From NCBI GenBank assembly GCA_024195265.1, contig JAJLRJ010000004.1, positions 34,486,530-34,550,529 of the forward strand: a stretch of DNA of 64,000 bases, given 5' to 3'. How positions within the stretch are numbered: the stretch's first letter is position 1; each line of letters opens with the position of its first letter. Below, in pieces: positions 1-9,760 of this stretch. This DNA comes from Dendrophyllia cribrosa (taxonomy: Eukaryota > Cnidaria > Anthozoa > Scleractinia > Dendrophylliidae). The translations under genes were made by a program, and so were the position numbers. Under the pieces are notes generated by a model. The model made no database searches, was not told the DNA's origin, and saw only the letters and a program-made list of their open reading frames with translations.

Positions 1-1080
1 CGGTACATCGTCAGATTTCAGAGCGCTCGTAACTAGAAAGTTGCCTATGTTTTTGTCACGTTTGAATGAAATTAGTGGGGGTTGTGAAAAAATTCTGCCA
101 GTTTCGGGGTCGTTTTGGAGTAATTTGAAATTTTTTAAAATGATGCTTTTGACTGTGTTGTTGTGTGGGTGGAAAGTGAGGGTGAATGGAATTCTCTCGT
201 TCTCTTCCTTCTGTGGCGTTTGTAGTGCTGACTGTCTGTCGATCTGTTGTGCACGTTGTTGGCCCGTATTAACAACAGAGTCAGGGTACCCACGTTTCTT
301 GAAAAACTGGCACATTTCTTCTGATTTGTTGGAAAAATCAGAGTCATCACTACATAGACGTCGAAGTCTGAGAAATTGAGAATACGGAATGGCGTTTTTA
401 ACGTGCGATGGATGTGAGGATGAATGTAACAGATAACTGTGGGAATCTGTAGGTTTGTAGTGCACACTTGTAGATAAACTGTTACCGTTGATTGAAATAT
501 TAATGTCAAGAAAAGCGACTGAGGTTTCGGAAATTTCCCAGGTATATTTTAGAGCTGGATGAAAAGTATTGACAGAAGTTATGAATTGATTAAGTTCCTC
601 TTTACTGGAAGAGGTAGCGCCAATGCAATCATCGATGTAGCGGCCGTAGAGTTCGGGTTTGGTTCCGTGGTACTGATTAAAAAATTTGTCTTCGATGTGG
701 CCTACAAAAAGGTTAGCGTAGCTTGGTCCCATTTTGGTGCCCATGGCGACTCCATTTACTTGTTTGTAGTAGTTTTGGGAAAATGAAAAACAGTTAAGTG
801 TCAAAACTAATTCGGCTAAGCGGAGCAGTGTTTCTGAGCTTGGGTTTTGAATGGAGCGCTGGTCGAAAAAATATTTTAGTGCTTGAAGTCCTTCGTCATT
901 GGGGATGACGGTATATAAAGAGGTAATGTCCATAGTGAAAATTAATTTGTTTTCGCTGGCAAAACTGAAATCCCGGAAAATTTCGAGTGCGTGATTGGTG
1001 TCCTTAATGTACGAGGGTAGTGATTTGACAATGGGGGCCATGATTTTGTCTAAATAGCTAGAAATTAGTTCGGTAGGACT
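1..1080 (-). mobile_element. Inverted partial copy of Penelope-like element (RT region)
   Basis: This block is nearly the exact reverse complement of about 1,891-2,970. It therefore carries the reverse-transcriptase core and the linker of a Penelope-like element (PLE) on the minus strand, cut by the window edge. It meets the plus-strand copy at about 1,083, leaving about 810 bp between the inverted arms. Minus-strand reading is open over much of the block, with the same YIDD catalytic region seen in the other copy. Head-to-head and partial tandem copies are a known product of PLE insertion. An assembly artefact cannot be excluded because the near-identity implies a very recent event. Confidence 0.88.
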
Positions 1081-1089
1081 CAATGCTAA

Positions 1090-3393
1090 ACTGAACTCAA
1101 TGCTAAACTGTTCAACAGCCTTAACCAAATCAAGACCCAAAAACTTGAACAGTTAATAGGTCCTCAATTATCCGGCGACCATTCATTCGATAGTCACAAT
1201 GGCGTCGTTACCATTCCGGAAAATTTGCCGCTTTCTAACCCAGAGAGGTCTGTTCTTAGTAAAGGTTTAAACTTTGTTCCTATAGCGAAACAAACCGACG
1301 AATTTTCAGTCAAACAAGATGTTGAAAAATTCCTTCGCCGCGTGCAATTAAGAGCTTTTTTCCACGACAAAGAAGACAATTCTAACACCTCGGAAAAAGA
1401 TGTTTTTGAAACACTCAACGTTCGCAAATCAAAATGGACTCCCCCAGAGGGCCAGTTTTCTTCTCTAGATTTTTTCGTCAAAAAATGTCGTCACGATGTC
1501 CAAAAACTTAAATTTAACCGCCACACCAAAATTTCCAACCTTTCAACAGGAGAATGGGCAGCGCTCAAAAGTCTTAGCAAACGACGCGACATTGTTATCA
1601 AAGCGGCCGACAAAGGCGGGGCGGTAGTTGTTTGGCGGACCGACCTTTACCGACAAGAGGCTTTTCGGCAACTTTCTGACACCGCTTTCTATGCCAAAGT
1701 TGATAAAGATCTCACTTCTACCAACCAAAAAATTGTCAAAGAAACTATCCAAGACCTCATTACTAAACAACAATTACCAGTTACCGCCAACAATCTCATC
1801 ATCACTACTCCTAGAACCTCACGCGTTTATTTCAAACCTAAAATTCATAAACCAAACAATCCGGGCCGACCCATTGTTTCCGCTTGTAGCTGTCCTACCG
1901 AACTAATTTCTAGCTATTTAGACAAAATCATGGCCCCCATTGTCAAATCACTACCCTCGTACATTAAGGACACCAATCACGCACTCGAAATTTTCCGGGA
2001 TTTCAGTTTTGCCAGCGAAAACAAATTAATTTTCACTATGGACATTACCTCTTTATATACCGTCATCCCCAATGACGAAGGACTTCAAGCACTAAAATAT
2101 TTTTTCGACCAGCGCTCCATTCAAAACCCAAGCTCAGAAACACTGCTCCGCTTAGCCGAATTAGTTTTGACACTTAACTGTTTTTCATTTTCCCAAAACT
2201 ACTACAAACAAGTAAATGGAGTCGCCATGGGCACCAAAATGGGACCAAGCTACGCTAACCTTTTTGTAGGCCACATCGAAGACAAATTTTTTAATCAGTA
2301 CCACGGAACCAAACCCGAACTCTACGGCCGCTACATCGATGATTGCATTGGCGCTACCTCTTCCAGTAAAGAGGAACTTAATCAATTCATAACTTCTGTC
2401 AATACTTTTCATCCAGCTCTAAAATATACCTGGGAAATTTCCGAAACCTCAGTCGCTTTTCTTGACATTAATATTTCAATCAACGGTAACAGTTTATCTA
2501 CAAGTGTGCACTACAAACCTACAGATTCCCACAGTTATCTGTTACATTCATCCTCACATCCATCGCACGTTAAAAACGCCATTCCGTATTCTCAATTTCT
2601 CAGACTTCGACGTCTATGTAGTGATGACTCTGATTTTTCCAACAAATCAGAAGAAATGTGCCAGTTTTTCAAGAAACGTGGGTACCCTGACTCTGTTGTT
2701 AATACGGGCCAACAACGTGCACAACAGATCGACAGACAGTCAGCACTACAAACGCCACAGAAGGAAGAGAACGAGAGAATTCCATTCACCCTCACTTTCC
2801 ACCCACACAACAACACAGTCAAAAGCATCATTTTAAAAAATTTCAAATTACTCCAAAACGACCCCGAAACTGGCAGAATTTTTTCACAACCCCCACTAAT
2901 TTCATTCAAACGTGACAAAAACATAGGCAACTTTCTAGTTACGAGCGCTCTGAAATCTGACGATGTACCGGGAACTTTCAAATGCACACGCACACGATGT
3001 AACACTTGTCCTTTCATTCACAACGCGGACAAAATAACAGGACCCAAACGATCTATTAAAATCACTGATCATTTTACATGCACCTCCGTAAATGTTATCT
3101 ACTGCATTACATGTACTTTTTGCAAAAAGATATACATTGGCGAAACAGGGAGGAGACTGGGCGACCGTTTTCGTGAACATCTCCGAGACGTTGAAAAAAA
3201 TGACAAAGACGCATCCAAACCAGTCGCGCGCCATTTTAATCTTACTAACCATTCTAAACAACACATGACAATCTGCGGCGTTTCCCTACACCAGGGTAAC
3301 ACAGAAAGCCGTAAAAACCTAGAACAAAAAATCATCTTTCAAATCGGCACTCTCAAACCCCACGGAATCAACGAACGCTTTTCATTCAACTAA
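1090..3393 (+). CDS. Penelope-like reverse transcriptase with GIY-YIG endonuclease, 5'-truncated
   Basis: An open frame of about 767 codons runs from just after a TAA at 1,087 to the TAA at 3,391-3,393. No natural ATG start is seen near its upstream end, and the usual upstream part is lost at the inverted junction, so it is 5'-truncated. The reverse-transcriptase domain has the catalytic segment FTMDITSLYT and the YIDD box in GRYIDDCIG. A Cys-rich linker (CNTCPF, then YCITCTFC) leads into the GIY-YIG nuclease segment KIYIGETGRRLGDRFREH. This RT plus C-terminal GIY-YIG order is diagnostic of endonuclease-bearing PLEs, and the CxxC linker resembles the Neptune type. In known PLEs the RT copies RNA at a nick made by the nuclease. 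The coding part is undamaged, so this was recently active. Confidence 0.93.
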   Translation, partial: TELNAKLFNSLNQIKTQKLEQLIGPQLSGDHSFDSHNGVVTIPENLPLSNPERSVLSKGLNFVPIAKQTDEFSVKQDVEKFLRRVQLRAFFHDKEDNSNTSEKDVFETLNVRKSKWTPPEGQFSSLDFFVKKCRHDVQKLKFNRHTKISNLSTGEWAALKSLSKRRDIVIKAADKGGAVVVWRTDLYRQEAFRQLSDTAFYAKVDKDLTSTNQKIVKETIQDLITKQQLPVTANNLIITTPRTSRVYFKPKIHKPNNPGRPIVSACSCPTELISSYLDKIMAPIVKSLPSYIKDTNHALEIFRDFSFASENKLIFTMDITSLYTVIPNDEGLQALKYFFDQRSIQNPSSETLLRLAELVLTLNCFSFSQNYYKQVNGVAMGTKMGPSYANLFVGHIEDKFFNQYHGTKPELYGRYIDDCIGATSSSKEELNQFITSVNTFHPALKYTWEISETSVAFLDINISINGNSLSTSVHYKPTDSHSYLLHSSSHPSHVKNAIPYSQFLRLRRLCSDDSDFSNKSEEMCQFFKKRGYPDSVVNTGQQRAQQIDRQSALQTPQKEENERIPFTLTFHPHNNTVKSIILKNFKLLQNDPETGRIFSQPPLISFKRDKNIGNFLVTSALKSDDVPGTFKCTRTRCNTCPFIHNADKITGPKRSIKITDHFTCTSVNVIYCITCTFCKKIYIGETGRRLGDRFREHLRDVEKNDKDASKPVARHFNLTNHSKQHMTICGVSLHQGNTESRKNLEQKIIFQIGTLKPHGINERFSFN

Positions 3394-3590
3394 TCTACAT
3401 TTGTTTTTCACGTCACCAAATTTCCACCAATAGCGTAGCTCCACCGCTTACTATATAAAACCACACACTACCCACAATTCCTTGATTCGCTCCGACGAAG
3501 GGCTAGCGCTCGAAACGTCAGCTATTTGAATCTTTTTACGGTGGTCAATTTACCTTATCGACTCAGTCGATAAAACTAAATTCTCTCTCT
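3394..3590 (+). other. PLE 3' untranslated tail
   Basis: This is the non-coding continuation of the PLE after its stop codon, containing the hammerhead-like motif. The exact 3' border of the element is not visible; the next recognisable repeat starts at about 3,591. Confidence 0.45.
3489..3522 (+). ncRNA. Degenerate hammerhead-like motif of the PLE
   Basis: About 100 bp after the PLE stop codon lies GCT-CCGACGA-A-GGGC-TAGC-GCTC-GAAA-CGTC-AGC. The order matches stem I, the conserved core, stem II, GAAA, a minimal stem III and the closing strand of stem I. The core reads CCGACGA where CTGANGA is required, so the invariant U4 is replaced and there is an extra A before stem II. PLEs are known to carry hammerhead ribozymes in their terminal repeats, so this is best read as the element's own motif, probably inactive. 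Confidence 0.5.
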
Positions 3591-3867
3591 TCAGCAGTAC
3601 TTTTGCATGGTACCATTATTTGTTCTAACTTTTGAGTCTGTGGACAAAATGCTATGGTGTGACCATTCAAATGAAACCTCTTCAGCAGTACACATTTTTT
3701 CTAACTTTTGAGTCTATTGGCGAAATCCTATGATGTGACCACTCAAATGAAACCTTTCCGCTGTACTTTTACATGGTATCATTTGTTTTTCAATATTTTA
3801 CAATATGAAATTTGGGCATTTTCTTAAATTTTTAATTTTTGGCACTCTTGGGAATTAAAGGGTTAAG
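3591..3867 (+). repeat. Dispersed repeat family R1, copy 1
   Basis: It contains blocks reading TTCAGCAGTAC, AACTTTTGAGTCT and CAAATGAAACC, and ends in CACTCTTGGGAATTAAAGGG. Related copies lie at 14,384-14,582 (inverted) and 39,150-39,328. A partial internal duplication of the AACTTTTGAGTCT block is present. No coding potential is seen. Confidence 0.7.
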
Positions 3868-3893
3868 TGCTATGCGGCGTTACAAGATATTCT

Positions 3894-4126
3894 GGGCCGG
3901 GTTGTTCAAAGCACGATTAAGCTAACCCAGGATTAGCGTCAATTTTGAATACAGTTAAATAACTCAAAAATTTTCCAAAGCTTTCTGCGCGTCAGTTTCG
4001 ACTTTAACTTGTCTTCACTACTAGCTATAAATGACCTTTTGAAAACATTTTAAAAACGAGAAATAAAGTCCTCGGTTAACTTTTAATCCGGGATTAGCGT
4101 TAATCGGCTTTCGAACAACCGGGCGC
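3894..4126. mobile_element. MITE with GGCCGGGTTGTTC-type termini
   Basis: The ends are imperfect inverted repeats: GGGCCGGGTTGTTCAAAGC at the left and a matching GCTTTCGAACAACCGGGC at the right. Internal arms around GATTAGCG also pair. The right end of a similar element lies at about 16,966-16,999. No ORF is present, as expected for a non-autonomous DNA transposon. Confidence 0.72.
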
Positions 4127-4377
4127 TGGACTATGCAGGATAATCTGGTGACTGTAACCAAAACACATTAATTTCCCTTTCATTCCTTAAATTTGTGAAG
4201 CACTAGTAGGAATTTGACTAACTTTGATGCACCAAGGAGTCTTACGACAATTAAAAACTGCTCAATTTTTTTTTTGGTGTTGTGTGGAGCTGGCACTTAA
4301 AGGGATGCTTGCATCTGCCTTGGCAGTAAAGGGCACCTAAAAACGACATTCGGGTCGTGTAAGGGTCCGATGGCTAT

Positions 4378-4422
4378 GCCATGCTGATGAGTCCTAATAA
4401 GGACGAAACAGCTGTCCATGGC
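4378..4422 (+). ncRNA. Hammerhead ribozyme, type I
   Basis: All invariant positions are present. Stem I pairs GCCATG (4,378-4,383) with CATGGC (4,417-4,422) and extends with GGC (4,372-4,374) against GCC (4,424-4,426). CTGATGA is at 4,384-4,390. Stem II is GTCCT/AGGAC closed by AATA. GAA(A) is at 4,405-4,408. Stem III is a very short ACA/TGT hairpin, with U16.1-C17 at 4,415-4,416, so cleavage is expected after 4,416. Very short stem III is typical of hammerheads in PLEs and small retroelements, which act as dimers. It lies about 1 kb beyond the PLE ORF; membership of that element is not shown. Confidence 0.87.
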
Positions 4423-4639
4423 TGCCACTGCCAGGGTGATATGGCTGTGCGCATGCGTAAGGTACTGGCCAGACCGCGGGGTTGGTGTTTCAGTGTGTCA
4501 CTTGCTTTTTTCATGTTCTATTTTTAACCAGTTTTAGGGCGCAAACGTAAGACCAAAGGAAACTCAGTGATACTGGAGATAGTCAATCGAAAGTGCTCTC
4601 TTTTTAAATGAATGGATGGTCTGTGCCTTTGTTTTGCAG

Positions 4640-4709
4640 GTCAGCGGAATTCAATGGTGAGGATATCGCATGTCGGAGAAGACTACCACGCTTTACGGCT
4701 CCTAATATG
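4640..4709 (+). CDS. Host gene exon a (3' part of a split gene of unknown product)
   Basis: The exon follows a strong acceptor (CTTTGTTTTGCAG) and ends at ATG|GTAATC. It reads on as SAEFNGEDIACRRRLP and further residues (23 codons) and leaves in phase 0. It is the first of six exons, at 4,640, 5,334, 6,478, 7,080, 8,873 and 9,761, whose phases fit end to end and which finish with a TGA and a downstream AATAAA. I do not recognise the encoded protein. Upstream exons should exist but were not located. Confidence 0.55.
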
Positions 4710-4814
4710 GTAATCGCAAGAAAGCCGAATTTTATGATATTGTGTTTTACCACAGTTAATGAAAAAGTACCCTCGATCGATGTTTGTTTACGGATAATCG
4801 TTCTTTCGTGTCTA

Positions 4815-5187
4815 TGTTCCTTCCTTCCTTCCTTCCTTCCTTCCTTCCTTCCTTCCTTCCTTCCTTCCTTCCTTCCTTCCTTCCTTCCTTCCTTCCTTCC
4901 TTCCTTCCTTCCTTCCTTCCTTCCTTCCTTCCTTCCTTCCTTCCTTCCTTCCTTCCTTCCTTCCTTCCTTCCTTCCTTCCTTCCTTCCTTCCTTCCTTCC
5001 TTCCTTCCTTCCTTCCTTCCTTCCTTCCTTCCTTCCTTCCTTCCTTCCTTCCTTCCTTCCTTCCTTCCTTCCTTCCCTCCCTCCCTCCCTCCCTCCCTCC
5101 CTCCCTCCCTCCCTCCCTCCCTCCCTCCCTCCCTCCCTCCCTCCCTCCCTCCCTCCCTCCCTCCCTCCTTCCTTCCTTCCTTCCTTC
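4815..5187 (+). repeat. Long CCTT then CCCT microsatellite
   Basis: About 260 bp of CCTT repeats change abruptly to about 90 bp of CCCT repeats, then back to CCTT for about 20 bp. The strand is pure pyrimidine over about 370 bp, a candidate for triplex (H-DNA) formation. It lies in the intron between host exons a and b. The apparent Leu-Pro-Ser-Phe ORFs across it are repeat artefacts. Confidence 0.97.
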
Positions 5188-5333
5188 TTATTTTTTTTCT
5201 GAGAGCAGATGTTTTATTTCAAATTTTTCTTATTTATTTTTTTCATTTCTACAACAAATCCATGGTACTGTTTTCTCTAAATATTGAAACGCATTCAAAA
5301 AGCAATTGAATCTTTTTCTTTTCTTTTCTGAAG

Positions 5334-5384
5334 CCTCTCAAGCCATTCTCTGCACATGATGCTGAAGGAAATGGAATCTTAAAG
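5334..5384 (+). CDS. Host gene exon b
   Basis: The exon is 17 codons, PLKPFSAHDAEGNGILK, preceded by a pyrimidine-rich tract ending CTGAAG and followed by AAG|GTAAAA. It enters and leaves in phase 0, compatible with exon a before it and exon c after it. It is short and would not be called alone; the support is the phase chain of the six exons. Confidence 0.5.
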
Positions 5385-5473
5385 GTAAAAAAAAAATAAT
5401 TATATGGTTGGCTTTAGTTATTTTTATTACTTGCTCATAAAACGGAAGTTGGTATTTCTTTTAAATTAGGTGA

Positions 5474-5757
5474 TAGAGCAGAATTCAATTGAGTGTCGTA
5501 AAACCAAAACAAAAGTAATTACTATGACAAATCACAGAACTCACAGACAATCTTATGAGCCAATCAGAGCTCGAAGCAATTACATGTCGGCGGCGCCAAG
5601 CGCGGGAAAACGCGTGCGAGCAAGTCATAATTGGTTTTGGTTTTACTTCTGATTGGTCGAGAATGGCGCGAGATTTTTTAGCCAATCACAAAGCATAGCA
5701 ATGCAAAACCAAAGCAATTGTGTAATTACTTTCGGCACTCAATTGAAAACTGCTCTA
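5474..5757. mobile_element. MITE family M1, copy 1
   Basis: The termini are inverted repeats: TAGAGCAGAATTCAATTGAG at the left and the complement of TAGAGCAGTTTTCAATTGAG at the right. The interior is also largely self-complementary, with paired CCAATCAG and TTTTGGTTTTAC blocks. A second copy in opposite orientation is at 30,515-30,804. It sits in an intron of the split host gene. Confidence 0.85.
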
Positions 5758-6477
5758 TTAGGGCAGATGGTCACGATGAGCATGTGTTAACGCTTTTTTT
5801 GTCAACTGGGTGGAGGTACTAGAGTCCAACGCCATAACATAACCGTGAAACTTAGACAGTGTGTTGTGCATCCAAAATGTTGTCTTTAAAGCAGTTACTT
5901 ATGAAATGTCTTATGATTTCTCAGATTTGCCCTCTTGGATTTTGGCGTTTTTCCACGATGTCTGATACTAGTCGGTGAAATGAATATTGCTTAAAGTAAT
6001 CAAAACAATTATAAGAAAATTTTAAAAAGCCCTAAAAGCAACTGTTAGGAAAAGTTTATTAAACTAATAAACTCGTCGCATGCACTTAAATGTTCCCGGA
6101 ATTTTCTAATAAGCTAAGCTTACTAAAAAATTTCCGGAAGCTAAGCTAACAATACTTGGTGTTAATTTTCTTTTGTAAAACGGGGGAGATATTGATCATT
6201 ACAAGCCGGTTGTTGTACGGATTTTACTTTCACTTGGTGTTAAGTCTAGTGGCTCTTTCTCCCTTGCTTTTTTTCGTCATTGCAGTATCTTCCTTAATAC
6301 TGGCCAGTCTATTTAACCGCGTTTAAACTTGTATTTGGTTATTCGATTGATCACAAGTTTATTTACGCAAGAATTAAGTTAAAAATAAACAAAATAGACA
6401 TAGTCGGATTGATCAGCAAAATTATTTATTTATTTATTTTTTGAACAGTTCATTTTTATATTTATTTATTTTTTTAG

Positions 6478-6563
6478 AGCCTAGATCAATTTGATGATGT
6501 CTATGTTGACCACTTGAGCATTACACCTGAAGATAATAGTTTTATTATCCTCCTTACTGACAG
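6478..6563 (+). CDS. Host gene exon c
   Basis: A T-rich acceptor tract ending TTTTTTTAG precedes SLDQFDDVYVDHLSITPEDN and further codons (28 codons plus two bases), and the exon ends at GACAG|GTTTGT. The residue composition (acidic and hydrophobic alternation) is much more protein-like than the surrounding sequence. It leaves in phase 2, which exon d can accept. Product unknown. Confidence 0.58.
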
Positions 6564-6919
6564 GTTTGTAAACAGTTGAGAATTTTCCAGGGGTACATTC
6601 GGTGTTCGGTTCAGATTGCACATTGTTGATTTCGTTCAGTTCATTCCTTTTGAGATTTGCCAGAAAACATTTATGGCAAAATAAGTTAAAATATGGTGTT
6701 CCAGGCAATAAAAGCACTCCTTTGTAATTCTTGAATACGCGAACTTATAGCAGATGAGGAAAATAATATGCAAATTTCACTACATCGCTCAGCTATAAAA
6801 GTTTTTCTGGTAATTCCACTGACCAGTGCATAAGGCTTGCGCATATATTTTGCCTGTTCCAAATGCGGTAGGTAATGGACACCTGTCTTACCCATGGGGA
6901 CGGAGAGGGGAGGGTGGGG

Positions 6920-6960
6920 AGTAGGACACAGGGGGGTGGGGGGGGGGGGGGGGGGGGGGG
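6920..6960 (+). repeat. Poly-G tract
   Basis: A run of more than 20 G residues with flanking G-rich sequence lies in the intron before exon d. It could form a quadruplex, and its length is likely variable. ORFs reading through it as glycine or proline repeats are not genes. Confidence 0.9.
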
Positions 6961-7079
6961 AGTCGGTGGAGCAAAACGCGTAGGAGAGGGCAGGGTCCGA
7001 AGGTTGTGTCATATTCACAAGTTGGCTCGTAGGAGTCGTGACGTCACAGGGAAACACTCTATAATCTTGTGTTTTTTAG

Positions 7080-7212
7080 GAGGATATTGAATTTGTACCA
7101 AAGAAAATTTTGGCAAAGTTGGAGTGTCAGGTGGAGTTGTTTGTACGAGAACATTGCTGGATTTCCCTGTCTTACGGCAAATTCACTTGTCATCAAGCAG
7201 GAGTCCGATAAG
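7080..7212 (+). CDS. Host gene exon d (reading frame ambiguous)
   Basis: The exon runs from a good acceptor (GTGTTTTTTAG) to AAG|GTAAAT. The frame demanded by exons c and e ends in CLTANSLVIKQESDK and is open throughout. Another frame of the same exon, starting EDIEFVPKKILAKLECQVEL, looks more protein-like in its first half but meets a TAA two codons before the donor. Either the second frame is coincidental, or this exon carries a frameshift. I keep the phase-consistent frame as the call. Product unknown. Confidence 0.5.
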
Positions 7213-7367
7213 GTAAATATTGATTCGTTTTACGGATGCTTTTTAACTCGTATGTACGCAAAGCGTTGAACGGGTTATAGCAAACGGGTTATAGCAAACG
7301 GGGAAAAATATGCATGGACAGATTTTGTCCTGCTAGTAAAAAACGGTTCGGCAACAATTCCAAAATA

Positions 7368-7498
7368 GTTCATAGTGAACCTGTCAAATCCATTTGATTA
7401 GGCATTGGAGACTTCAGTATTAAAAAGTGCCATGCCTTGCTTGCGTGATCAGTGTGACGAGTAAACGAAATGTTGACACGTCATGACAGCTGATTTGT
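7368..7498 (+). repeat. Dispersed repeat, inverted copy at about 19,820-19,945
   Basis: Blocks such as TGTCAAATCCATTTGAT, GTGATCAGTGTGACGAG and GACACGTCATGACAGCT recur in reverse complement at 19,820-19,945. The pair is diverged and has no coding potential. Confidence 0.65.
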
Positions 7499-8095
7499 AG
7501 TAGCCGCGTGTATAGGATAAATATTACTAGGAATTTTATAATGAAAATGATTGCTGGCGAAGTGAAATTCACGATTTCAATTAATGGTGATAGTGTAGAT
7601 AAATAAGTGTCACCGATAGAATAAACAAAAGTGGTGCCAAATCACGCGCTAAATGCATGCGCTGCGAACTAAAAAGTACAGTGCCGCCGCGTACAATAAA
7701 AACTTACTTTCCCCGGGCTGTTTACAATTAACGAAAAATGTTCGGAAATTTCGGTGGAAAATGCGTCCAACAACATAACAGCGTTCAACAGCGTATTCCT
7801 TATCTTCAACAAAATGAACAAAAGATTTGGCAGATTACGACTTAATCCTCTAGATAAACGTGACGTTACATAATCCATCGTCGCTGTAGACGCATGGGTT
7901 AAAAAAACGTGACGTTTATACAATCGTACCCGAATAACATAACATAATTGTGTATAATCGTAAACCGCATAAGCGAATTCTTACATCCGAAAATTTTGAA
8001 TCTTTTCCGCCTCCGCTTATACATAACACAGGCCAACCAACACATGCACAAGACTCTCTGAATAGTGTGCTGCCTCGCTAGGGCTCGCCAGCAAT

Positions 8096-8548
8096 TAGCT
8101 AAACCCCCCGGGGGAGGGGGGAGGGGGGGGGGGGGGGGGGTACTTGACCAATATTTGGGTATAGGGGTGCCGCTGAGGGTCTGAGACCCTGATCCTGTTT
8201 AGGACAAAAATAAACGAAAATACCTACCCTGTGTAGGACAACACCCTCTATTTTAGGACCCTGTCTAGGACACGCCTCGAGCGTGGTTATTGATCTGAGC
8301 TTTAAAAAATGGTAGACGGATCCTTTGAAAAGAAAACGACTTCGCCTTCGCATGAATATACTAATCACGACAAGGTAAGTCGCCACAAGCGCTAAAGTAA
8401 CTGGAACCATACCCTGTTTAGGACTCGACTCGACTAGACTCGCGTTAAATTATCTACCCTGTTCAGGACAAAAATGCCAAAAACCATACCCTGTCCAGCG
8501 GCACGTCCCCGTATAGGTCATGTAAGGGAGTACACCCCCCGGGGCTAA
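8096..8548. mobile_element. Non-autonomous element with CCCCCCGGGG termini
   Basis: The left end reads AGCTAAACCCCCCGGGGG and the right end CACCCCCCGGGGCTAAAC, giving short GC-rich inverted termini. The interior holds several copies of an ACCCTGTTTAGGACAAAAAT-like unit in direct and variant forms. A run of more than 15 G lies near the left end. No ORF of its own is seen. It lies in the intron before exon e. Confidence 0.65.
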
Positions 8549-8872
8549 ACCTATACTTTAGAATTCAGTAGAATTTAAGCACCTGGATGCATGCAAATTG
8601 TTGTATATGAAAAAGCGACATCTTTACATGTACATTGAAAGTTTACCTGTTTATAAATGAGTTCTCTGTTTCTCCCAATCCATTTTCCTATAGTCTGTCA
8701 TTTTGGGATATCGTTCCATTTTGGGGCAGTTCATCCCTTTTGAATAGTACTTAGTTTCACTGTTTTTTTAATTATTTTGCAAAAAGAACGTTAGATCTTG
8801 GCCCTCTTGGTCGCACAACTACAATACCGCCAGCATGCCTCTATATAACATTGATGTGGCTTTTATTTTCAG

Positions 8873-8944
8873 GATGAGGGATCAACCATTGATCCTGCGG
8901 CTCCCACATATGAGGTTGTTTCTATTGACAAGACTGAACTTGAG
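8873..8944 (+). CDS. Host gene exon e
   Basis: The acceptor CTTTTATTTTCAG is followed by DEGSTIDPAAPTYEVVSIDK and four more codons (24 in all), and the donor is GAG|GTTTGT. Entry and exit are both phase 0. It is one of the clearest exons of the set because the frame is uninterrupted, low in rare residues and tightly bounded by splice signals. Confidence 0.62.
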
Positions 8945-9061
8945 GTTTGTTGGTGATCGTTATCATTATATTAAGTTTGTCTCATTCAGTGACAAAGAGC
9001 AAACCATGACGGGGTGTTCTTGTCCACGCTCATTTGTTTTCCCTTGAGCTTTGTCGCTGCA

Positions 9062-9168
9062 GGGGTCAATTCAATAAAACATTTACAAGTGTAATTTACA
9101 AGTGTAGCCATTGTTTCAGAGGTGGAAAACAGTAGCTACACTTGTAAAAGTTTTATTGAATTGACCCC
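9062..9168. mobile_element. Palindromic MITE (about 107 bp)
   Basis: GGGGTCAATTCAATAAAAC at the left end is complementary to the right end, and the arms continue through ACTTGTA and GTAGC blocks. Almost the whole element folds as one hairpin. Confidence 0.85.
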
Positions 9169-9189
9169 AGAATTCCACGCAGTTTAAGT

Positions 9190-9300
9190 CGGGATTTCGC
9201 AGTTGCAGGATTATTTTTTCCAGGAGAGTTGACTTGCAGGATATTTTTTTAACCTCCCCCCCCCGCTCAAAAAATCTAATGAATACGGATGCCTCTCCGT
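9190..9300 (-). repeat. C/G-tract repeat family R2, copy 1
   Basis: A segment with GCAGGATATTTTTT, a poly-C run and AAAAAATCTAATG matches blocks at 11,760-11,915 (inverted) and 14,020-14,150. Each copy has a homopolymeric C or G run at the same internal position. Confidence 0.65.
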
Positions 9301-9760
9301 CATGAACAGTTTTCTTCATTCATACAATCCCTACCTCCATATTTTACGGACACCTCTATAGTCCGGACACTTGTCTCTGTTCCTTCATTGTACAGAGATT
9401 CGACTGTAGACCATGTTTTATATTCTTGTTTGTTTGAATTGTTTGTCATTTTTTGCCAATGTTAACTTTTAACTTTTGTATGTGTTTGTTTTTCTCCGCC
9501 ATATTAGAAAAAAAAATGTGAATTTATTTTTTCTCGGTTGCTCTTTAGCAACTTTTTTAGGAAATAAACTTAATGGTTTGTGATAAAGTTGTAGATCTTA
9601 TCAGTGTTGAGTCTGCAAGTTGTCGGTTAAGCAGAGAAAAAATAAATGTCACGATGCGACAACGTTTCCATTCTCTTGAACTCTGGATGGGTACTGATAT
9701 TGATGTTGTCTATTTGAGGTCATGACTTGTTTAATTCAGGTTTTTCTTCTTTGTTTGCAG

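Noticed and set aside
4815..5187. CRISPR array
   Set aside because: Simple tetranucleotide repeats without spacers, in a eukaryotic setting.
4608..5309. Long Leu-Pro-Ser-Phe repeat ORFs
   Set aside because: They are translation of the CCTT/CCCT microsatellite; only the exon-like piece at 4,640-4,709 is kept.
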